Below, one piece after another: positions 42,960 to 51,737 of a stretch of 64,000 bases of DNA (the stretch's first letter is position 1; each line of letters opens with the position of its first letter). Source of the stretch: Actinomycetota bacterium. Lineage in GTDB: Bacteria > Actinomycetota > Acidimicrobiia > Acidimicrobiales > Ilumatobacteraceae. The DNA lies in NCBI GenBank assembly GCA_016213625.1, contig JACQZZ010000075.1, forward strand, positions 62,001 to 126,000. Direction: 5' to 3'. Made by a program: the position numbers and the translations under genes. The notes under the pieces are model-generated. The model was not told where the DNA came from and searched no databases. It saw only the letters and a program-made list of their open reading frames with translations.

Positions 42960-43730
42960 ATGACGGACTTCCCGGCTCCTCCCCCGCCCCCGCCCGACCA
43001 CCTCATGCCCCCGCCCGGGTACGTGCCCTACGGCGGCTTCGGACTCGGCCAGGGGAGCTTCCAGCCGATCCGTTCGCTCACCAAGTGGCTCGTCATCCTG
43101 CTCGGCGTCACGTTGGTGGTGCAGACGGCCGCGCTGCTCGTGCAACTCACCCTGCGGGGCTCGGCGTCCGACTTCCTCGACGGGTCCATCAACTCGGGCA
43201 CGTTCGACGACAAGCTCGGCACCTATCTGGCCATCGCGCTGCTCGCCGCGGCGGTGGGCGTCGGCCAGTTGGTCGTCCTCATCCTCTGGACGTTCCGCAT
43301 GGCCAAGAACATGGGTGTGCTCGGCCGTCAACCGCAAACCTTCAAGCCGGGGCTCACCATCGCGGTCAACATCCTCGGCGGATGCACGCTCGGCATCCTG
43401 AACTTCTTCATGTGGCGTGAGCTGTGGATCGGCAGCGATCCCGAGACGGCACCCGGCGACCCGGTGTGGAAGCGCCGCCCGTTGGGTGGCATCGTTGTGG
43501 CCCATCTGGTCCTGACGCTCGTGTCCGTGGCCGTCGGGTTCGCCGTCGGTATCGGCGCCGGCATCGCCGGGTTCAACCAGAGCAACTCCACCGATGTCGC
43601 CGAGAACCTCACCGACAAGTTCGGCGTCGTGCTCGCCAGCGGCGCCCTGCAGATCGCGTTGGGCGTGGTGTTCATCATGCTCGTGCGTCAGCTCGCCGCC
43701 CGGCACATGCAGTCCACCCGCGAAGCCTGA
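42960..43730 (+). CDS. DUF4328-like membrane protein
   Basis: A 256-residue protein. A Pro-rich cytoplasmic head (PAPPPPPPDHLMPPPGYVPYGG) precedes about five membrane helices. The central segment LWTFRMAKNMGVLGRQPQTFKPG followed by FMWRELWIGSDPETAPGDPVWKRR resembles the DUF4328 signature (a W-x-R-x-x-x-N region and a conserved LWRASDP-like loop). Function unknown. The leaderless start is at 42960. Confidence 0.7.
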   Translation: MTDFPAPPPPPPDHLMPPPGYVPYGGFGLGQGSFQPIRSLTKWLVILLGVTLVVQTAALLVQLTLRGSASDFLDGSINSGTFDDKLGTYLAIALLAAAVGVGQLVVLILWTFRMAKNMGVLGRQPQTFKPGLTIAVNILGGCTLGILNFFMWRELWIGSDPETAPGDPVWKRRPLGGIVVAHLVLTLVSVAVGFAVGIGAGIAGFNQSNSTDVAENLTDKFGVVLASGALQIALGVVFIMLVRQLAARHMQSTREA

Positions 43731-43738
43731 TCCGGAGC

Positions 43739-44200
43739 ATGCTCTATCTCGTTCGTCATGCGAAGGCGGGAAGTCGTAGCGAGTGGAAGGGCGACGACCG
43801 TCTGCGGCCCTTGTCGAACAAGGGCCGCATCCAGTCCGATCTCCTCGCCGCGCGGCTCGCGCCGTTCGCATCCGGCGAGCTGGTGAGCAGTCCCTACCTT
43901 CGCTGCATCGAGACCCTGCAGCCGTTGGCAGCGCACATCGACGGCGCCGTCCGAGCCGACGAGCGACTCGGCGAGGACACCGGCTTCGAGGGCGCCCTGG
44001 CGTTGCTGGGCGAACTGCCGGACGGATCGGTGCTGTGCAGCCACGGCGATGTCATCCCCGAGACCATCGGCGCGCTCCAACGGCGAGGATGCAACATCGT
44101 CACCGAACCCGATTGGCGCAAGGCCAGTGTCTGGGTCATCACCCGCGATCCCGACGGTAGGTTCGCCGAGGCCGCGGTGTGGCCACCCCCGAACGAGTGA
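43739..44200 (+). CDS. sixA: Phosphohistidine phosphatase SixA-like
   Basis: A 153-residue histidine phosphatase. The N-terminal MLYLVRHAKAGSR contains the RHA/G phosphorylated histidine (H7). DDRLRPLSNKGRIQSDLLAARL, SSPYLRCIETLQPLA and VLCSHGDVIPETIGAL (second catalytic His) follow. The length fits SixA/CobC-like small phosphatases acting on phosphohistidine or small phosphoesters. GGAG sits close upstream of the ATG at 43739, 8 bases after the preceding gene. Confidence 0.82.
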   Translation: MLYLVRHAKAGSRSEWKGDDRLRPLSNKGRIQSDLLAARLAPFASGELVSSPYLRCIETLQPLAAHIDGAVRADERLGEDTGFEGALALLGELPDGSVLCSHGDVIPETIGALQRRGCNIVTEPDWRKASVWVITRDPDGRFAEAAVWPPPNE

Positions 44201-44225
44201 ACGACAGGCGAATGAGGACGCACCC

Positions 44226-45158
44226 ATGATCACCCCCGACGACATCGAGCGCGCCGCTTCCCGTCTGCACGGCCGCGTGCGCGTCACGCCCGTGCTGCAG
44301 CTCGCCGCCGGCGAACTGGATCTGCCGATGCCGCTGACACTGAAGCTCGAACTGCTGCAGCACGTCGGCAGCTTCAAGCCCCGGGGCGCGTTCAACCGCG
44401 TGCTGGCTGCGCGCGACCAGATCCCCGAGGCCGGCATCGTGGCGGCGAGCGGCGGGAACCACGGCGCCGCGGTCGCGTTCGTGGGCCGCGCGCTCGGCAT
44501 CCACGCCGAGGTGTTCGTACCCTCCAGCAGCCCGGCGATGAAGCGCGATCGCATCGCCGCGCTCGGTGCCACCGTGCACGTCATCGACGGCCTGTACGAC
44601 GACGCCCAGGCGGCGGCCACCGAGCACCAGGCCCGCACCGGCGCGCTCGCCGTGCATCCCTTCGAACACCCCGATGTGGTGGCCGGCCAGGGCACCATGG
44701 CACGCGAGCTGGAGCAACAGTTCGACGCCTTCGACACGGTGCTGGTGGCCTCCGGCGGCGGCGGGTTCACCGCGGGCCAGGCGGCGTGGTTCCAGAGCCG
44801 GAAGCGCGTGGTCAGCGTGGAACCCGAGACCAGCCAGTGCCTGCACGCTGCCCGCATGGCGGGCGAGCCGGTGCCCGTCAGCGTGGCAGGAGTGGCCAGC
44901 GACTCGCTGGGCGCGCGACGGCTGGGTGAGGTCGCCTGGAGCGTGGTGCAGCACCACGTGGCCCACTCGGTGACCGTGAGCGACGACGACATCCGGGCCG
45001 CTCAGCGTCTGCTGTGGGACCGGCTGCGGCTGGTGGTGGAACCCGGGGGCGCCACCGCCCTCGCGGCCTTGCAGAGCGGCGCGTACGCACCCGACACCGG
45101 CGAGCGAGTCGTGGTCGTGGTGTGCGGGTCGAACTGCGACCCGAACACCGTCATGTGA
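44226..45158 (+). CDS. Threonine/serine dehydratase-like PLP enzyme
   Basis: A 310-residue fold-type II PLP enzyme. The cofactor lysine is K51 in HVGSFKPRGAFNRVL. AASGGNHGAAVAFVGRALG, the phosphate-binding SGGGGFTAG (SGGGG loop) and EPGGATALAALQSG fit serine/threonine dehydratases. It lacks a C-terminal ACT regulatory domain, so it is the catabolic or deaminase type rather than biosynthetic IlvA. GAGGA precedes the ATG at 44226. Its stop overlaps the convergent ccmI stop by 8 bases. Confidence 0.87.
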   Translation: MITPDDIERAASRLHGRVRVTPVLQLAAGELDLPMPLTLKLELLQHVGSFKPRGAFNRVLAARDQIPEAGIVAASGGNHGAAVAFVGRALGIHAEVFVPSSSPAMKRDRIAALGATVHVIDGLYDDAQAAATEHQARTGALAVHPFEHPDVVAGQGTMARELEQQFDAFDTVLVASGGGGFTAGQAAWFQSRKRVVSVEPETSQCLHAARMAGEPVPVSVAGVASDSLGARRLGEVAWSVVQHHVAHSVTVSDDDIRAAQRLLWDRLRLVVEPGGATALAALQSGAYAPDTGERVVVVVCGSNCDPNTVM

Positions 45159-45864
45159 GCGAGTCGAGCAACCCCTGGATCATCGGCACCATGTCGCGCG
45201 GCGGGTTCGCGTCCAGGCACAGCTGGCCCTGTTCCCTCGCCGTCTCCACGTCGGGTGTCTCGAGGAATCGACCCGTGGCCACGGCCAGGAGGCAGTGCGG
45301 ATCCGCGTAGGTGGCGTCGAGCGCCGCTGCGTCCTTCAGCAGGTCGATGCCCTGCTGGATCTGCTCGTCATTGCCCGCCTGCTGCCCGGTGAGCACCACC
45401 AGCCAGCCCGAGTACGTGCGGGCCTCCACGTTGTCGGGCTCGAGCTCCAGCACACCCTGATACGCCGCCACGGCGCCGGTGGGGTCGGTGTTCAGCAGCG
45501 ACCGGCCCTCGGCGAGCAGCTGACTCACCTTGTCGGCCGGTTGCCCACCGGTGAGGGTCTGGCCCGGCAGTCGTTGGCCCGCGTACTGACTGACGGCGAT
45601 GCCCAGCGCCACCGCCACCGCCACCGTGCCGACGGGCACCGCGATGCGCCGCCATAGCGGACGCGCGGGCTTCGGCGGCAGCGCCGCCTTGCCGTCGTCG
45701 ATCTCGCGCAGCACCGCCGCGGCGCGCGCGACATAGCCGTCGCGCAGGGTGCGATAGTCGTCCTCGTCGACATCGCCGGCTGCGAACTCCTTCTCGATGT
45801 CGCGGATGCTGGTGAGCAGGAACGCGCGTTCCTCTTCGAGCTCGGCGAGGCGATCAGGGTTCAT
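45151..45864 (-). CDS. ccmI: Cytochrome c biogenesis CcmI/CycH-like TPR protein
   Basis: A 237-residue last gene of the ccm operon. An N-terminal coiled region (LAELEEERAFLLTSIRDIEKEFAAGDVDEDDYRTLRDGYVAR) resembles the CcmI head. One membrane helix follows (about 75-93), then TPR-like helices including GAVAAYQGVLELEPDNVEARTYSGWLVVLTG and DAAALDATYADPHCLLAV. In System I, CcmI chaperones apocytochrome c to the CcmF/H ligase. The ATG at 45864 overlaps the ccmH stop by 11 bases. Confidence 0.82.
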   Translation of the reverse strand: MNPDRLAELEEERAFLLTSIRDIEKEFAAGDVDEDDYRTLRDGYVARAAAVLREIDDGKAALPPKPARPLWRRIAVPVGTVAVAVALGIAVSQYAGQRLPGQTLTGGQPADKVSQLLAEGRSLLNTDPTGAVAAYQGVLELEPDNVEARTYSGWLVVLTGQQAGNDEQIQQGIDLLKDAAALDATYADPHCLLAVATGRFLETPDVETAREQGQLCLDANPPRDMVPMIQGLLDSLT

Positions 45865-46345
45865 CGGGTTCGTCCTGCTCGGCCAGCGCGGCGTCGACCA
45901 GTGCGCGGTCGGCGTCGTCGGGCACGGTGTCGATGGTGGTGCGCCAACGACGGAACGCGAAGAACAGCCCCACGCCGGCACAGACGAACGCGACCGCCGG
46001 CAGTACCCACACCAGCGATTCGAATCCGGAGGCCTTCGGCACCAACTGCGTCTGCGCCCCGAACTGCTGCACGATGTAGGCGACGATGTCGTCGTCGGTG
46101 GCGACACCGCTGGACACCTGCGCCTTGATCTCCTGGCGGATGGCGGCCGACGCCGGGTTGGCCGACTCGTAGACCGACTCGCCGTCGCACACCGGGCAGG
46201 CAAGACGCTTGGCGATCTCCTCCACCCGTTCCTCGGGCGTGCGCGCACCGGCATCGCGGGTGCTGCCATAGACCAGGAACCCGACCACCACGAAGAGCAG
46301 CAGCACCCATCCCGGCCATCGCTTCAACGACGACGTACGACTCAT
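45854..46345 (-). CDS. ccmH: Cytochrome c biogenesis protein CcmH/CcmL
   Basis: A 163-residue thiol-redox component that reduces apocytochrome for heme attachment. The motif is RLACPVCDGES with C50 and C53 (the LRCxxCxG family). An N-terminal helix (about 12-26) and a second one (about 110-128) flank the active domain. The start overlaps the ccmG stop by 4 bases. Confidence 0.92.
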   Translation of the reverse strand: MSRTSSLKRWPGWVLLLFVVVGFLVYGSTRDAGARTPEERVEEIAKRLACPVCDGESVYESANPASAAIRQEIKAQVSSGVATDDDIVAYIVQQFGAQTQLVPKASGFESLVWVLPAVAFVCAGVGLFFAFRRWRTTIDTVPDDADRALVDAALAEQDEPDEP

Positions 46346-46953
46346 GTGGCTCCGAACAGGTCGCGCTGCTGCTGCACCAACTGCGAGAGCGTGTTGGCAT
46401 CGATCTGGCCGGCCCAGCGGACCACCACCTCACCGTTCGGGTTGATGATGAACGTCTCGGGCACCTGCGCCACGCCGAACGCGACGTTGATGGTGCCGTC
46501 GTCGTCGCGCACGATGGGCCAGTCGCCGCCTCGATTCAGGAAGAACGCCTTCACGTTGTTCACGTCGTCGAGATACTGGAGCACGGTGTACAGCTCGGCA
46601 CCCTCGTCGCCGAACGACGCCTGCTGCTCGGTGAACTCCACCAGCGCGGGGTGCTCGGCGCGGCAGGGTGCGCACGTGGAGTTGAAGAAGTTGAGCACCA
46701 CCCAGCTGCCCTTGCGCCGGGCGAGGTCGAAGGGCTCCTCGTCGAGCGTGGTGCTGCGCAGGGCCGGTGCAGGGCGACCGAGCAACGGGCTCTCGATGAC
46801 GCCCGATTCGTCGGTGGGACCCGAGGCGCTGCTGGCGAGCACCCAGAACAATGCGCCCAACACGGCGGCGACGACCAACGAGATGACGGGTGCGAGTCGA
46901 CGCGGCTTCGCCGGTTGCTCGGCGGGGGCTTCGGTGACCGGTGCGTCAGACAT
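46342..46953 (-). CDS. ccmG: Thioredoxin-like protein CcmG/DsbE
   Basis: A 203-residue membrane-tethered thioredoxin. One helix (about 21-41) precedes PAPALRSTTLDEEPFDL and the redox site FFNSTCAPCRAEHP (C94/C97). PETFIINPNGEVVVRWAGQ carries the cis-Pro. It relays reductant to CcmH and apocytochrome c. The ATG at 46953 lies inside the ccmF 3' end (8-base overlap). Confidence 0.92.
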   Translation of the reverse strand: MSDAPVTEAPAEQPAKPRRLAPVISLVVAAVLGALFWVLASSASGPTDESGVIESPLLGRPAPALRSTTLDEEPFDLARRKGSWVVLNFFNSTCAPCRAEHPALVEFTEQQASFGDEGAELYTVLQYLDDVNNVKAFFLNRGGDWPIVRDDDGTINVAFGVAQVPETFIINPNGEVVVRWAGQIDANTLSQLVQQQRDLFGAT

Positions 46954-48925
46954 CGGCCACCTCGTCCAACGGCACGGGCGCGGAGACGGGGTCGGTGGGC
47001 CGGCGACGGTGCTTGCCCGGGAACGCGGCCAGGATGGTGCCGGCCGCGCACAGCAGGCCACCCACCCACAGCCAGACGATCATCGGCTTGATGAAGATCT
47101 TCAACTTGGCGGTGCCGGTACTGGGCTTCGACCCGTTGCCGAGCGTGAGGTAGATGTCCTTGAACAGGCCGGTCTTCACGCTCGGCGTCGACACGTCCAT
47201 ACCCTGCGCCGTGAACTTGCTGATGGCCGGCGCGTACGGCTGGCCACCGTCGATGGACACGAGCGCCTTGATGCCCACCGACGTGGGGTTCTCGAATTCG
47301 ACCACGTCGACCAGTTCGAACTGGTGCCCGGCGAACTGCACCGTGTCGCCCTTCACCATCGTGAACTCACCGGCGCGGGTGTAGCTGTTCGAGGCGGCCA
47401 AGCCGACAGCGATGAGGATGATGCCGATGTGCACCACCATCCCGCCGTTGGCACGACCCAACAGCCCGCGGTAGCCCTGGCGTCGGGTGGCCAACACGAG
47501 TTGCCGCATCGCGGAACCACCGGCGAACCCGGCGAGCGTGAACGCCAGCAGCGGGGCGAAGTCGGTGGCACCGAAGATCACCGCGATGGCCAACGCGGCA
47601 GCGCTGCACCACGCGGGCCAGAACAACCGGTCGCGGAGCAGCTCCATGCCGGCCTTGCGCCACGGCAGCACCGGGGCGATGGCCATCAGGAACAGGAGGA
47701 CGATGCCGATGGGCTGGCCCAGCGTGTCGAAGAAGGGCGAGCCGACCGCGATCTGGCGGTCCTCCTTGGCCTCGACGATGAGCGGGAACACCGTGCCCAA
47801 GAGGATGATGAACGCGAACAGCGAGAACACCACGTTGTTGGCCAGGAACGCTCCCTCGCGCGAGATGGGCGAGTCGATGGCACCCGGTGACCGCAGCCGG
47901 TCGCCACGCCAGGCGATGAGCCCGAGCGACACGACGACGATGACGCCGAAGAAGCCCAGCAGGTACGGACCGATGGTGCCGTCGCTGAACGCGTGCACGC
48001 TGTTGACCACACCGCTGCGGGTGAGGAACGTGCCCAGGATGGTGAGCGAGAACGTGGCCACCAGCAGGCTCAGGTTCCACACGCGCAGCATGCCGCGCCG
48101 CTCCTGCACCAGCACGCTGTGGATGTACGCGGTACCCGTGAGCCACGGCAGGAAGCTGGCGTTCTCGACCGGGTCCCACGCCCACACGCCACCCCACCCG
48201 AGCACCTCGTAGCTCCACCAGCTGCCGAGGATGATGCCGAGCGTGAGGAAGCCCCACGCGAACAGCGCCCAGCGACGGGTCTCCATCAGCCAGCCCTCGC
48301 CGACGCGGCCGGTGATCAGGGCACCGATGGCGAACGCGAACGGCACGGTGAATCCGACGTAGCCGAGATAGAGGATCGGCGGGTGGAACAGCACCAGCAC
48401 GTGATTCTGCAGCAGCGGGTTGGGACCCTTGCAGCACTGGTCGAAGTTGGGCACACCGCCGGCCTGGAACGCGTCGGTGGGGCCGAGCGCGAGGAAGAAG
48501 AAGAAGGCGCTGACCACCAGCATCGTGACCAACGCCCACGCCACCAGCGGGTCGGACATGCGGTCGCGGTAGCGGCGGGCGACGATGAAGGTGTAGATGG
48601 CCAGCAGCAGCAGCCAGAGCAGGATGCTGCCCTCCAGGGCGCTCCACAGGGCGGTGAAGTTGAACAGCGGGGGCGTGTCGTACGAGCCCACCTTCTGCAC
48701 GTAGGCGATGCTCCAGTCGCGTGTGATGAGCGCTCGCTGCATGACCACCACGGCGAGCACGGCACCGATGAGCGCCACCATCACATAGGCCTGCACGGTG
48801 CGCACGAGGCGCTGGTCCTTCAGCAGCGTGGCCGTGGCCAGTGCACCGGCGCCGAACACCGACGCAGCGAGCCCGATGATGAGCGCGGTGTGGCCGAAGA
48901 GGCCGTTCACCCCTTCTGCGAGCAC
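46946..48925 (-). CDS. ccmF: Heme lyase subunit CcmF
   Basis: A 659-residue polytopic protein of the holocytochrome c synthase. The WWD heme-handling domain is seen as GSWWSYEVLGWGGVWAWDPVENAS. Conserved heme-ligand histidines are in HVLVLFHPPILYLGYVG and TAYIHSVLVQERRG. About 14-15 membrane helices and a C-terminal periplasmic domain match E. coli CcmF in length. The GTG at 48925 overlaps the ccmE stop. Confidence 0.95.
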   Translation of the reverse strand: MLAEGVNGLFGHTALIIGLAASVFGAGALATATLLKDQRLVRTVQAYVMVALIGAVLAVVVMQRALITRDWSIAYVQKVGSYDTPPLFNFTALWSALEGSILLWLLLLAIYTFIVARRYRDRMSDPLVAWALVTMLVVSAFFFFLALGPTDAFQAGGVPNFDQCCKGPNPLLQNHVLVLFHPPILYLGYVGFTVPFAFAIGALITGRVGEGWLMETRRWALFAWGFLTLGIILGSWWSYEVLGWGGVWAWDPVENASFLPWLTGTAYIHSVLVQERRGMLRVWNLSLLVATFSLTILGTFLTRSGVVNSVHAFSDGTIGPYLLGFFGVIVVVSLGLIAWRGDRLRSPGAIDSPISREGAFLANNVVFSLFAFIILLGTVFPLIVEAKEDRQIAVGSPFFDTLGQPIGIVLLFLMAIAPVLPWRKAGMELLRDRLFWPAWCSAAALAIAVIFGATDFAPLLAFTLAGFAGGSAMRQLVLATRRQGYRGLLGRANGGMVVHIGIILIAVGLAASNSYTRAGEFTMVKGDTVQFAGHQFELVDVVEFENPTSVGIKALVSIDGGQPYAPAISKFTAQGMDVSTPSVKTGLFKDIYLTLGNGSKPSTGTAKLKIFIKPMIVWLWVGGLLCAAGTILAAFPGKHRRRPTDPVSAPVPLDEVADV

Positions 48926-49404
48926 TCGCTTGCCTCCGCGTTCGACTGAGCCAGTCGGTCCTGGTTCTCGGCGTCGTACTCGTTGTCGTGCTTCACGATG
49001 ACCTCATCGCCCTCGAACACGAGGTCGTCGCCGGAGCCGGCCACCTTGCCGCGCACGACCACGGGGATGCACTCCTGGAAGATGCCACTGGGCTCGCTGC
49101 CCACCGACACCGGCATGGAGACACCGTTGTAGGCGATGACGAAGTTGGCGCCACCGGAGTCGCCCTTCGCGTAGGTGTCCTTCTGCACGACACCTTGGAT
49201 GCGGATGTTGCGACCCACGTCGCACCCGTCCTTCACGCCCACTTCGTCGACGTTGCAGTAGTAGTCGACCGCATTGGTGAGGAACTTCACCACCAGCACG
49301 CTGCCACCGATGAGCACCACGGCGAGCACCGCGATGGCCGCCCACGGGCGCTTGCGCGGCTTGGCCTGTGCGGTGGGCACGACCTCGCGGGGGCTCAGGT
49401 CCAC
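48907..49404 (-). CDS. ccmE: Heme chaperone CcmE
   Basis: A 165-residue periplasmic heme chaperone with one N-terminal anchor (about 22-42) and an OB fold. The covalent heme histidine is H139 in EVIVKHDNEYDAEN (family HxxxY with Y143). This is the classical His type rather than the Cys variant. It carries extra cysteines (C50, C61, C112, near C-terminal C162). The GTG at 49404 overlaps the ccmD stop. Confidence 0.9.
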   Translation of the reverse strand: MDLSPREVVPTAQAKPRKRPWAAIAVLAVVLIGGSVLVVKFLTNAVDYYCNVDEVGVKDGCDVGRNIRIQGVVQKDTYAKGDSGGANFVIAYNGVSMPVSVGSEPSGIFQECIPVVVRGKVAGSGDDLVFEGDEVIVKHDNEYDAENQDRLAQSNAEASECSQKG

Positions 49405-49550
49405 GGGCGATCCTTCGGCGGCACCTTCGCCGCGATCTTGCGGGCTCGGGCCAGCATGCGCCAGGCGTACGCGCCGATGGCACCGAGGGTGACGACGTAG
49501 CTGGCGACGACGTACGGCAACTGGTCGCTCGTGCTCATGACCGCGATCAT
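49395..49550 (-). CDS. ccmD: Small CcmD-like membrane protein
   Basis: A 51-residue protein between ccmC and ccmE, the usual ccmD position. A single helix (about 11-30, LPYVVASYVVTLGAIGAYAWRM) is followed by a basic cytoplasmic tail (RARKIAAKVPPKDRPW), as in CcmD, which tethers CcmE to the CcmABC complex. The ATG at 49550 overlaps the ccmC stop (TGATG) behind AGAAGGAGC. ATG at 49538 is an alternative. Confidence 0.82.
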   Translation of the reverse strand: MIAVMSTSDQLPYVVASYVVTLGAIGAYAWRMLARARKIAAKVPPKDRPWT

Positions 49551-50326
49551 CAGACCTGCGCTCCTTCTGCTCGACGTTCGGCGAGTGCCTGGTCGAGCCC
49601 TTGGTCGTCGAGTGAGTCCTCCATGGCCAGCACGCGCTGGCGGTGCAGCACCAGCCACACGTAGAGGAGCGTGAACGAGACGATGCCGACGAACAGGCTG
49701 AACAACATCAACCCGGAGAGCTTGCCCTCGGCCACACTCTCCTGCTGGTGCAGCGGCCGCCACCACTTCACGCTGAAGTGCACCAGCGGCACCTCCAGCA
49801 CCGCCAGCAGGGCGATGATGGCGCTGCGGCGTGCTCGCTGCTGGTGCGAGCCACCCAGGCCGCGCACCGCCAGGTAGCCGATGTAGGTGACGAACAGGAA
49901 CGCCGTCGTGGTGAGGCGGCTGTCCCAGGTCCAGAAGATGCCCCACGAGATGCGCCCCCACAGGCTGCCGGTGATGAGCGCGACGCCCATGAACAGCACG
50001 CCCACCTCGGCGCTGGCACCGGCGATGCGGTCCCAGGTGAGGCTGCGGGTGCGCTTGAAGAGGTACGCCGCGCTGGAGACGCCGGTGACGATGAACGCCA
50101 GGTAGGCCAGCCACGCCGAGGGCACGTGGATGTAGAGGATGCGCACGCCGGCCTTCTGGCTGGCGTCGTTGGGCGACAGGAACAGGCCGAACAGCACCAG
50201 CCACACGATGCCGACGAGCGAGGCGACGCCGAGCGCACGCGTGAACGCCGTGCCCGTGGGTCGCCGGACAGCGGCGGCCGGGTCGATGGGTGAGGTGTCG
50301 GAGGTGGGGGTGTCGGTCGGGGTCAT
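49550..50326 (-). CDS. ccmC: Heme exporter protein CcmC
   Basis: A 258-residue, six-helix membrane protein that loads heme onto CcmE. The WWD-like motif is WGRISWGIFWTWDSRLTTT. Heme-axial histidines lie in ILYIHVPSAWLAYLAF and LEVPLVHFSVKWWRPLHQ. It starts at ATG 50326, 18 bases after the ccmB stop. Confidence 0.95.
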   Translation of the reverse strand: MTPTDTPTSDTSPIDPAAAVRRPTGTAFTRALGVASLVGIVWLVLFGLFLSPNDASQKAGVRILYIHVPSAWLAYLAFIVTGVSSAAYLFKRTRSLTWDRIAGASAEVGVLFMGVALITGSLWGRISWGIFWTWDSRLTTTAFLFVTYIGYLAVRGLGGSHQQRARRSAIIALLAVLEVPLVHFSVKWWRPLHQQESVAEGKLSGLMLFSLFVGIVSFTLLYVWLVLHRQRVLAMEDSLDDQGLDQALAERRAEGAQV

Positions 50327-50344
50327 GTGTCGTTTCTGTCTCGT

Positions 50345-51028
50345 CTATTCGTCGATGAGCGACCCGAAGGCGAGCGTGCCACCGGCACCGAAGAGGACGG
50401 CGAACAAGATGAGCAGACCGATCCACGGCCAGCCTTCACTCGACGACGCCCCATTGGTTCCGAACGCCGCTTCCGTCGCCCGGGTTGCACCGATGAGCAC
50501 GGGTGCCACCACCGGGAGCATCAGGAGCGGCAACAAGGTTTCGCGCCCTTTGGCCCCGGCAGCGAGACCGCCGTAGAGCGTACCGACGAAGGCCAGTCCG
50601 GTGGTCGCGGCCGCGAAGGTCGTGACCAACAACACCGCACCGCTCGCCTGGAGCTCGGCCTGATACAGCACGACGGCCGCGATGAGCAGCACCGTCTCCA
50701 GCACCGCCAGCTGCGCGGCCAGCGCCAGTGACTTCCCCAGGAAGATGCCACCGGGCCGCACACCAGCCACCTGCAACGCGTCGAGCGCGCCGTCGGCGGT
50801 CTCCACCGCGAAGGCCCGCTGGACGAGCACGAGCATGCTGAACATCGTGGCCAGCCACACCAGGCCAGGGGCGACGCGGGTGAGCACGTTGTCGTTGTCG
50901 AGCGCGAACGCGAACAGCACCATCACCAATGCGGCGAAGGGCAGCACCTGATTGGTGACCACACGGCTGCGCCACTCGATGCGCAGGTCCTTCGCCGCGA
51001 TGAGCCGGGCGATGCGCCAGGTGCTCAC
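50345..51028 (-). CDS. ccmB: Heme exporter protein CcmB
   Basis: A 227-residue membrane subunit of the CcmAB ABC transporter that releases holo-CcmE. KDLRIEWRSRVVTNQVLPFAALVMVLFAFAL, LVQRAFAVETADGALDALQVAGV and GRETLLPLLMLPVVAPVLIGAT are diagnostic. GTG at 51028 overlaps the ccmA stop by 4 bases. Confidence 0.93.
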   Translation of the reverse strand: MSTWRIARLIAAKDLRIEWRSRVVTNQVLPFAALVMVLFAFALDNDNVLTRVAPGLVWLATMFSMLVLVQRAFAVETADGALDALQVAGVRPGGIFLGKSLALAAQLAVLETVLLIAAVVLYQAELQASGAVLLVTTFAAATTGLAFVGTLYGGLAAGAKGRETLLPLLMLPVVAPVLIGATRATEAAFGTNGASSSEGWPWIGLLILFAVLFGAGGTLAFGSLIDE

Positions 51029-51675
51029 GGTGTGCCCGCCTGACGCACCTGGCCGCCCACCACTTCGACCACGCGAGTGGCCAGGGCACCGGCTCGTTCC
51101 AGCTCGTGGCTGGCCACCATCACGGTCGCACCCGAGGCCGCCGCCTCGCGCAGGGTGGCGTCGAGTTCGTCGCGGCCGGCAGCGTCGAGGCCGGCGTGGG
51201 GTTCGTCGAGCAGCCACAGCTCGGCACGCCGAGCCACCAGACAGGCGAGGGCCGTGCGACGCCGCTGACCGGCGCTGAGCCGGCCGACGTGCACGTCGGC
51301 CAACCGGCCGTCAAGGCCCATCCGGGCCAGCGAACCGGCCACTTCGTCCTTGGTGGCGCCGACGGTGGCACCCCAGAAGGCGACGTTGTCGGCCACGGTG
51401 AGGTCGGCGTACAGCCCGTTGGCGTGGCCGAGGAGACCCACCCGGCTTCTCACGACGGTTCGATCGACCGCGAGGTCGCAGCCGAGCACCGTCGCGGAAC
51501 CCCGCTCGACGGGCAGCAGCCCGGCGCACAGGCGCAGCAACGAGGTCTTGCCGGCACCGTTCGGCCCCCGCAGCAGCAGGATCTCGCCCCGTTGCACGGT
51601 GAGGTCGGCACCCGCGAGCACAGGGAACCCGCCCAGCACCGCGACCACGTCGGCGAGGTGGACGACGGGTTCCAT
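51025..51675 (-). CDS. ccmA: Heme exporter ATPase CcmA
   Basis: A 216-residue ABC ATPase opening the ccm operon. Walker A GPNGAGKTSLLRLCAG, signature RLSAGQRRRTALACL, Walker B LWLLDEPHAGLD, switch VASHELERA. ATG at 51675 or the adjacent GTG at 51678. TAGCGT lies 8 bases before the latter, so a leaderless mRNA for the whole operon is likely. Confidence 0.93.
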   Translation of the reverse strand: MEPVVHLADVVAVLGGFPVLAGADLTVQRGEILLLRGPNGAGKTSLLRLCAGLLPVERGSATVLGCDLAVDRTVVRSRVGLLGHANGLYADLTVADNVAFWGATVGATKDEVAGSLARMGLDGRLADVHVGRLSAGQRRRTALACLVARRAELWLLDEPHAGLDAAGRDELDATLREAAASGATVMVASHELERAGALATRVVEVVGGQVRQAGTP

Positions 51676-51737
51676 CACGTCCAGCGACGCTAGTGCCCGG
51701 GTGGAGCGAGCGCCCAACGGGTGGGACAATCACCGGC

